This document shows positions 63,025 through 64,000 of a stretch of DNA of 64,000 nucleotides, one piece after another (the first letter of the stretch is position 1; every line of letters starts with the position of its first letter). Location: NCBI RefSeq assembly GCF_000378445.1, contig NZ_KB899708.1, forward strand, positions 1 through 64,000. The letters are read 5' to 3'. The notes below the pieces were generated by a model that saw nothing but the letters and a program-made list of their open reading frames with translations, was not told the DNA's origin and did no database searches. Position numbers and translations under genes: made by a program. The stretch comes from Deinococcus aquatilis DSM 23025. Lineage in GTDB: Bacteria; Deinococcota; Deinococci; Deinococcales; Deinococcaceae.

Positions 63025-63426
63025 TTAGACGGGGCGGCGGTCCGTGGTGGTGGTCACGGTTGCGGGGCGGTTGCGGCCCAGCAGGCCGAACAGGCCGAGC
63101 AGCCCGAGCAGACCCCAGGGGAACTCGCGGGTATCGGCGGTGCCGTTGTTGTTGGCATCCACGACGCCGTCACCGTTGGGGTCTACTGCATTGTCCACGG
63201 CTGCACCGGCATCGTCTACAGCTTCGCCGGTTGCGTCTACCGCGTTGTCTACGGCCTCACCAGTGGCGGCAGCAGCGTTGTCTACAGCCTCGCCTGCCTG
63301 CTCGGCGGTTCCATCGGTGCTGTCGGTGCTGGTGTCCTGTACCTGAATGTAGCTGGAGGAAGGAGCAGTGGCGAGGGCGGTGGGGGCGGCAAACAGCAGG
63401 GCGAGCGTCAACAGGGTCTTGTTCAT
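63025..63426 (-). CDS. Secreted repeat protein with WGxxGxxG-type C-terminal anchor
   Basis: A 133-residue protein. Signal peptide MNKTLLTLALLFAAPTALATA; an acidic repeat region with units of the type GEAVDNAVDATGEAVDDA (about 45-85); a calcium-loop-like DPNGDGVVDANNNGTADT (83-100); then PWGLLGLLGLFGLLGRNR, which matches the WGxxGxxG-CTERM sorting signal (Trp-Gly, hydrophobic span, basic end). So it is probably processed at the cell surface. AGGAGA precedes ATG 63426. Function unknown. Confidence 0.75.
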   Translation of the reverse strand: MNKTLLTLALLFAAPTALATAPSSSYIQVQDTSTDSTDGTAEQAGEAVDNAAAATGEAVDNAVDATGEAVDDAGAAVDNAVDPNGDGVVDANNNGTADTREFPWGLLGLLGLFGLLGRNRPATVTTTTDRRPV

Positions 63427-63615
63427 GGGGTTCTCCTAGGTCAGCCGCGCCTAAGCAGGGCAGTGGGAATGTTCTCTGCCTTGAGGCAAGAGGAATGACC
63501 AGAGTGTGCCCTGTATTGCAAAAAAAACCCTGAGATGTTGCCCAAGCTCGCCTTTAAGTGGCGTTTCGCCAACCTGAAGGTAGGATCACGCAGCCGTCAG
63601 ATTGACCAGAGGCCT

Positions 63616-64000
63616 TCAGTCGGCGGCGGCCTCCGCCTGTGCGGTGGCCTGCATCGCGCTCAGTACGTTTTGCATGTGCTGGTCGAGTTCTACGCCCAGT
63701 TCCTCTGCTCCCTGCACCACCTCGTCACGGTTCACACCACTGGCAAAAGCCCGGTTCTTGAAACGCTTTTTGAGGCTGGACAGTTCCACGCCCCGCACAT
63801 CCCGGTCAGGGCGCACCAACGCTGCGGCCTGCACCAATCCTGTCAGCTCGTCTACGGCAAACAAGGTGCGGGACAGGAGCGAGGTACGCGGCGTGTGGGT
63901 ATAGGCGGCGTGCCCCATGATGGCGTCCAGCACAGCTTCGGGCGTATCGGTCTTGGTTCTCAGGAACTCCACGCCCCACTGCGGATGGGTTTCTGGGCGC
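63616..64000 (-). CDS. HD-domain phosphohydrolase, C-terminal part (cut by window end)
   Basis: The frame runs off the right edge; 128 residues are visible, from RPETHPQWGVEFLRTKTDTPEAV to the stop at 63616. The AILxH-like IMGHAAY...TPRTSLLSRTLFAVDELTGLVQAAALVRPDR part and FKNRAFASGVNRDEVVQGAEELGV match the cytidylate/hydrolase-type HD proteins (HDIG family) common in bacteria. The catalytic HD pair would lie upstream, outside the window. The gap 63427-63615 holds a TGGCG-TTT-CGCCA hairpin at 63559-63571 and nothing else recognised. Confidence 0.82.
   Translation of the reverse strand, partial: RPETHPQWGVEFLRTKTDTPEAVLDAIMGHAAYTHTPRTSLLSRTLFAVDELTGLVQAAALVRPDRDVRGVELSSLKKRFKNRAFASGVNRDEVVQGAEELGVELDQHMQNVLSAMQATAQAEAAAD

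Overview
The window reads as a chromosomal segment of a Deinococcus species. The reasons are: high G+C coding sequence with strong third-position bias; many genes whose start codon lies 5-8 bases after a TANNNT -10 box (leaderless transcripts, common in Deinococcus); small intergenic repeats; an outer-membrane TolC/RND export operon beside Gram-positive-like regulators; RNase J next to a response regulator resembling DrRRA, a factor needed for radiation resistance in D. radiodurans; and a PilB-type ATPase with three N-terminal GSPII/MshEN units like Thermus PilF. I see no rRNA, tRNA, CRISPR array or prophage. The only transposon trace is the tail of an IS4-family transposase at the left edge.

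Layout. 1-9.4 kb: transposase tail, MFS exporter, a Hen1-type RNA 3'-end methyltransferase followed by a PstS-like protein, a YkgJ cysteine-cluster protein, hisC, a TetR regulator, an SRPBCC protein and a zinc metallopeptidase. 9.4-17.6 kb: a four-gene RND efflux operon (two TolC-like proteins, adaptor, pump) with its TetR repressor and two matching operators. 17.6-22.8 kb: a DUF1800-DUF1501-CxxCH secreted-protein operon and a sigma-E-like module (ECF sigma, anti-sigma, RseB-like). 23-27.8 kb: DtxR-family regulator, cobalamin nucleotide-loop genes cobS-cobC-cobU-cobT, trpF, then a cluster of six DnaA boxes. 28-35.1 kb: alkaline-phosphatase-superfamily protein, nitrilase-family hydrolase, GNAT, S66 peptidase, two large repeat blocks with G-quadruplex motifs, a two-component system and a small secreted protein. 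35.3-39.9 kb: a two-gene operon encoding a GGDEF-ribbon-helix-helix fusion and a deaminase-Nudix-methyltransferase fusion, divergent from groES-groEL. 40-46 kb: membrane protein, paired P-loop kinases, BenE transporter, MocR-type regulator, pgeF, yqeG. 46-52.4 kb: type IV pilus ATPases PilB/PilF and PilT, then a compact ABC exporter. 52.4-59 kb: lon, clpX, clpP, RNase J. 59-64 kb: DrRRA-like regulator, a PAS histidine kinase with a CheY-like partner, a WGxxGxxG-anchored secreted protein and an HD-domain protein cut by the right edge.

The strongest unusual signals are: (1) the GGDEF-RHH protein and its translationally coupled three-domain nucleotide-enzyme fusion, which carries intergenic-repeat sequence as an in-frame linker; (2) a dispersed repeat of about 85-100 bases, five copies, that folds as a closing stem with three arms and shows compensatory changes in one arm; (3) the DnaA-box cluster away from any visible dnaA/dnaN; (4) twin operators of the efflux repressor; (5) a Hen1 without its usual Pnkp partner. 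Several stress and proteostasis genes (groESL, lon, clpXP, rnj, drRRA-like) lie together in the right half. The c-di-GMP theme (GGDEF enzyme, MshEN-type PilB) may link regulation to type IV pili and DNA uptake, but that is inference.
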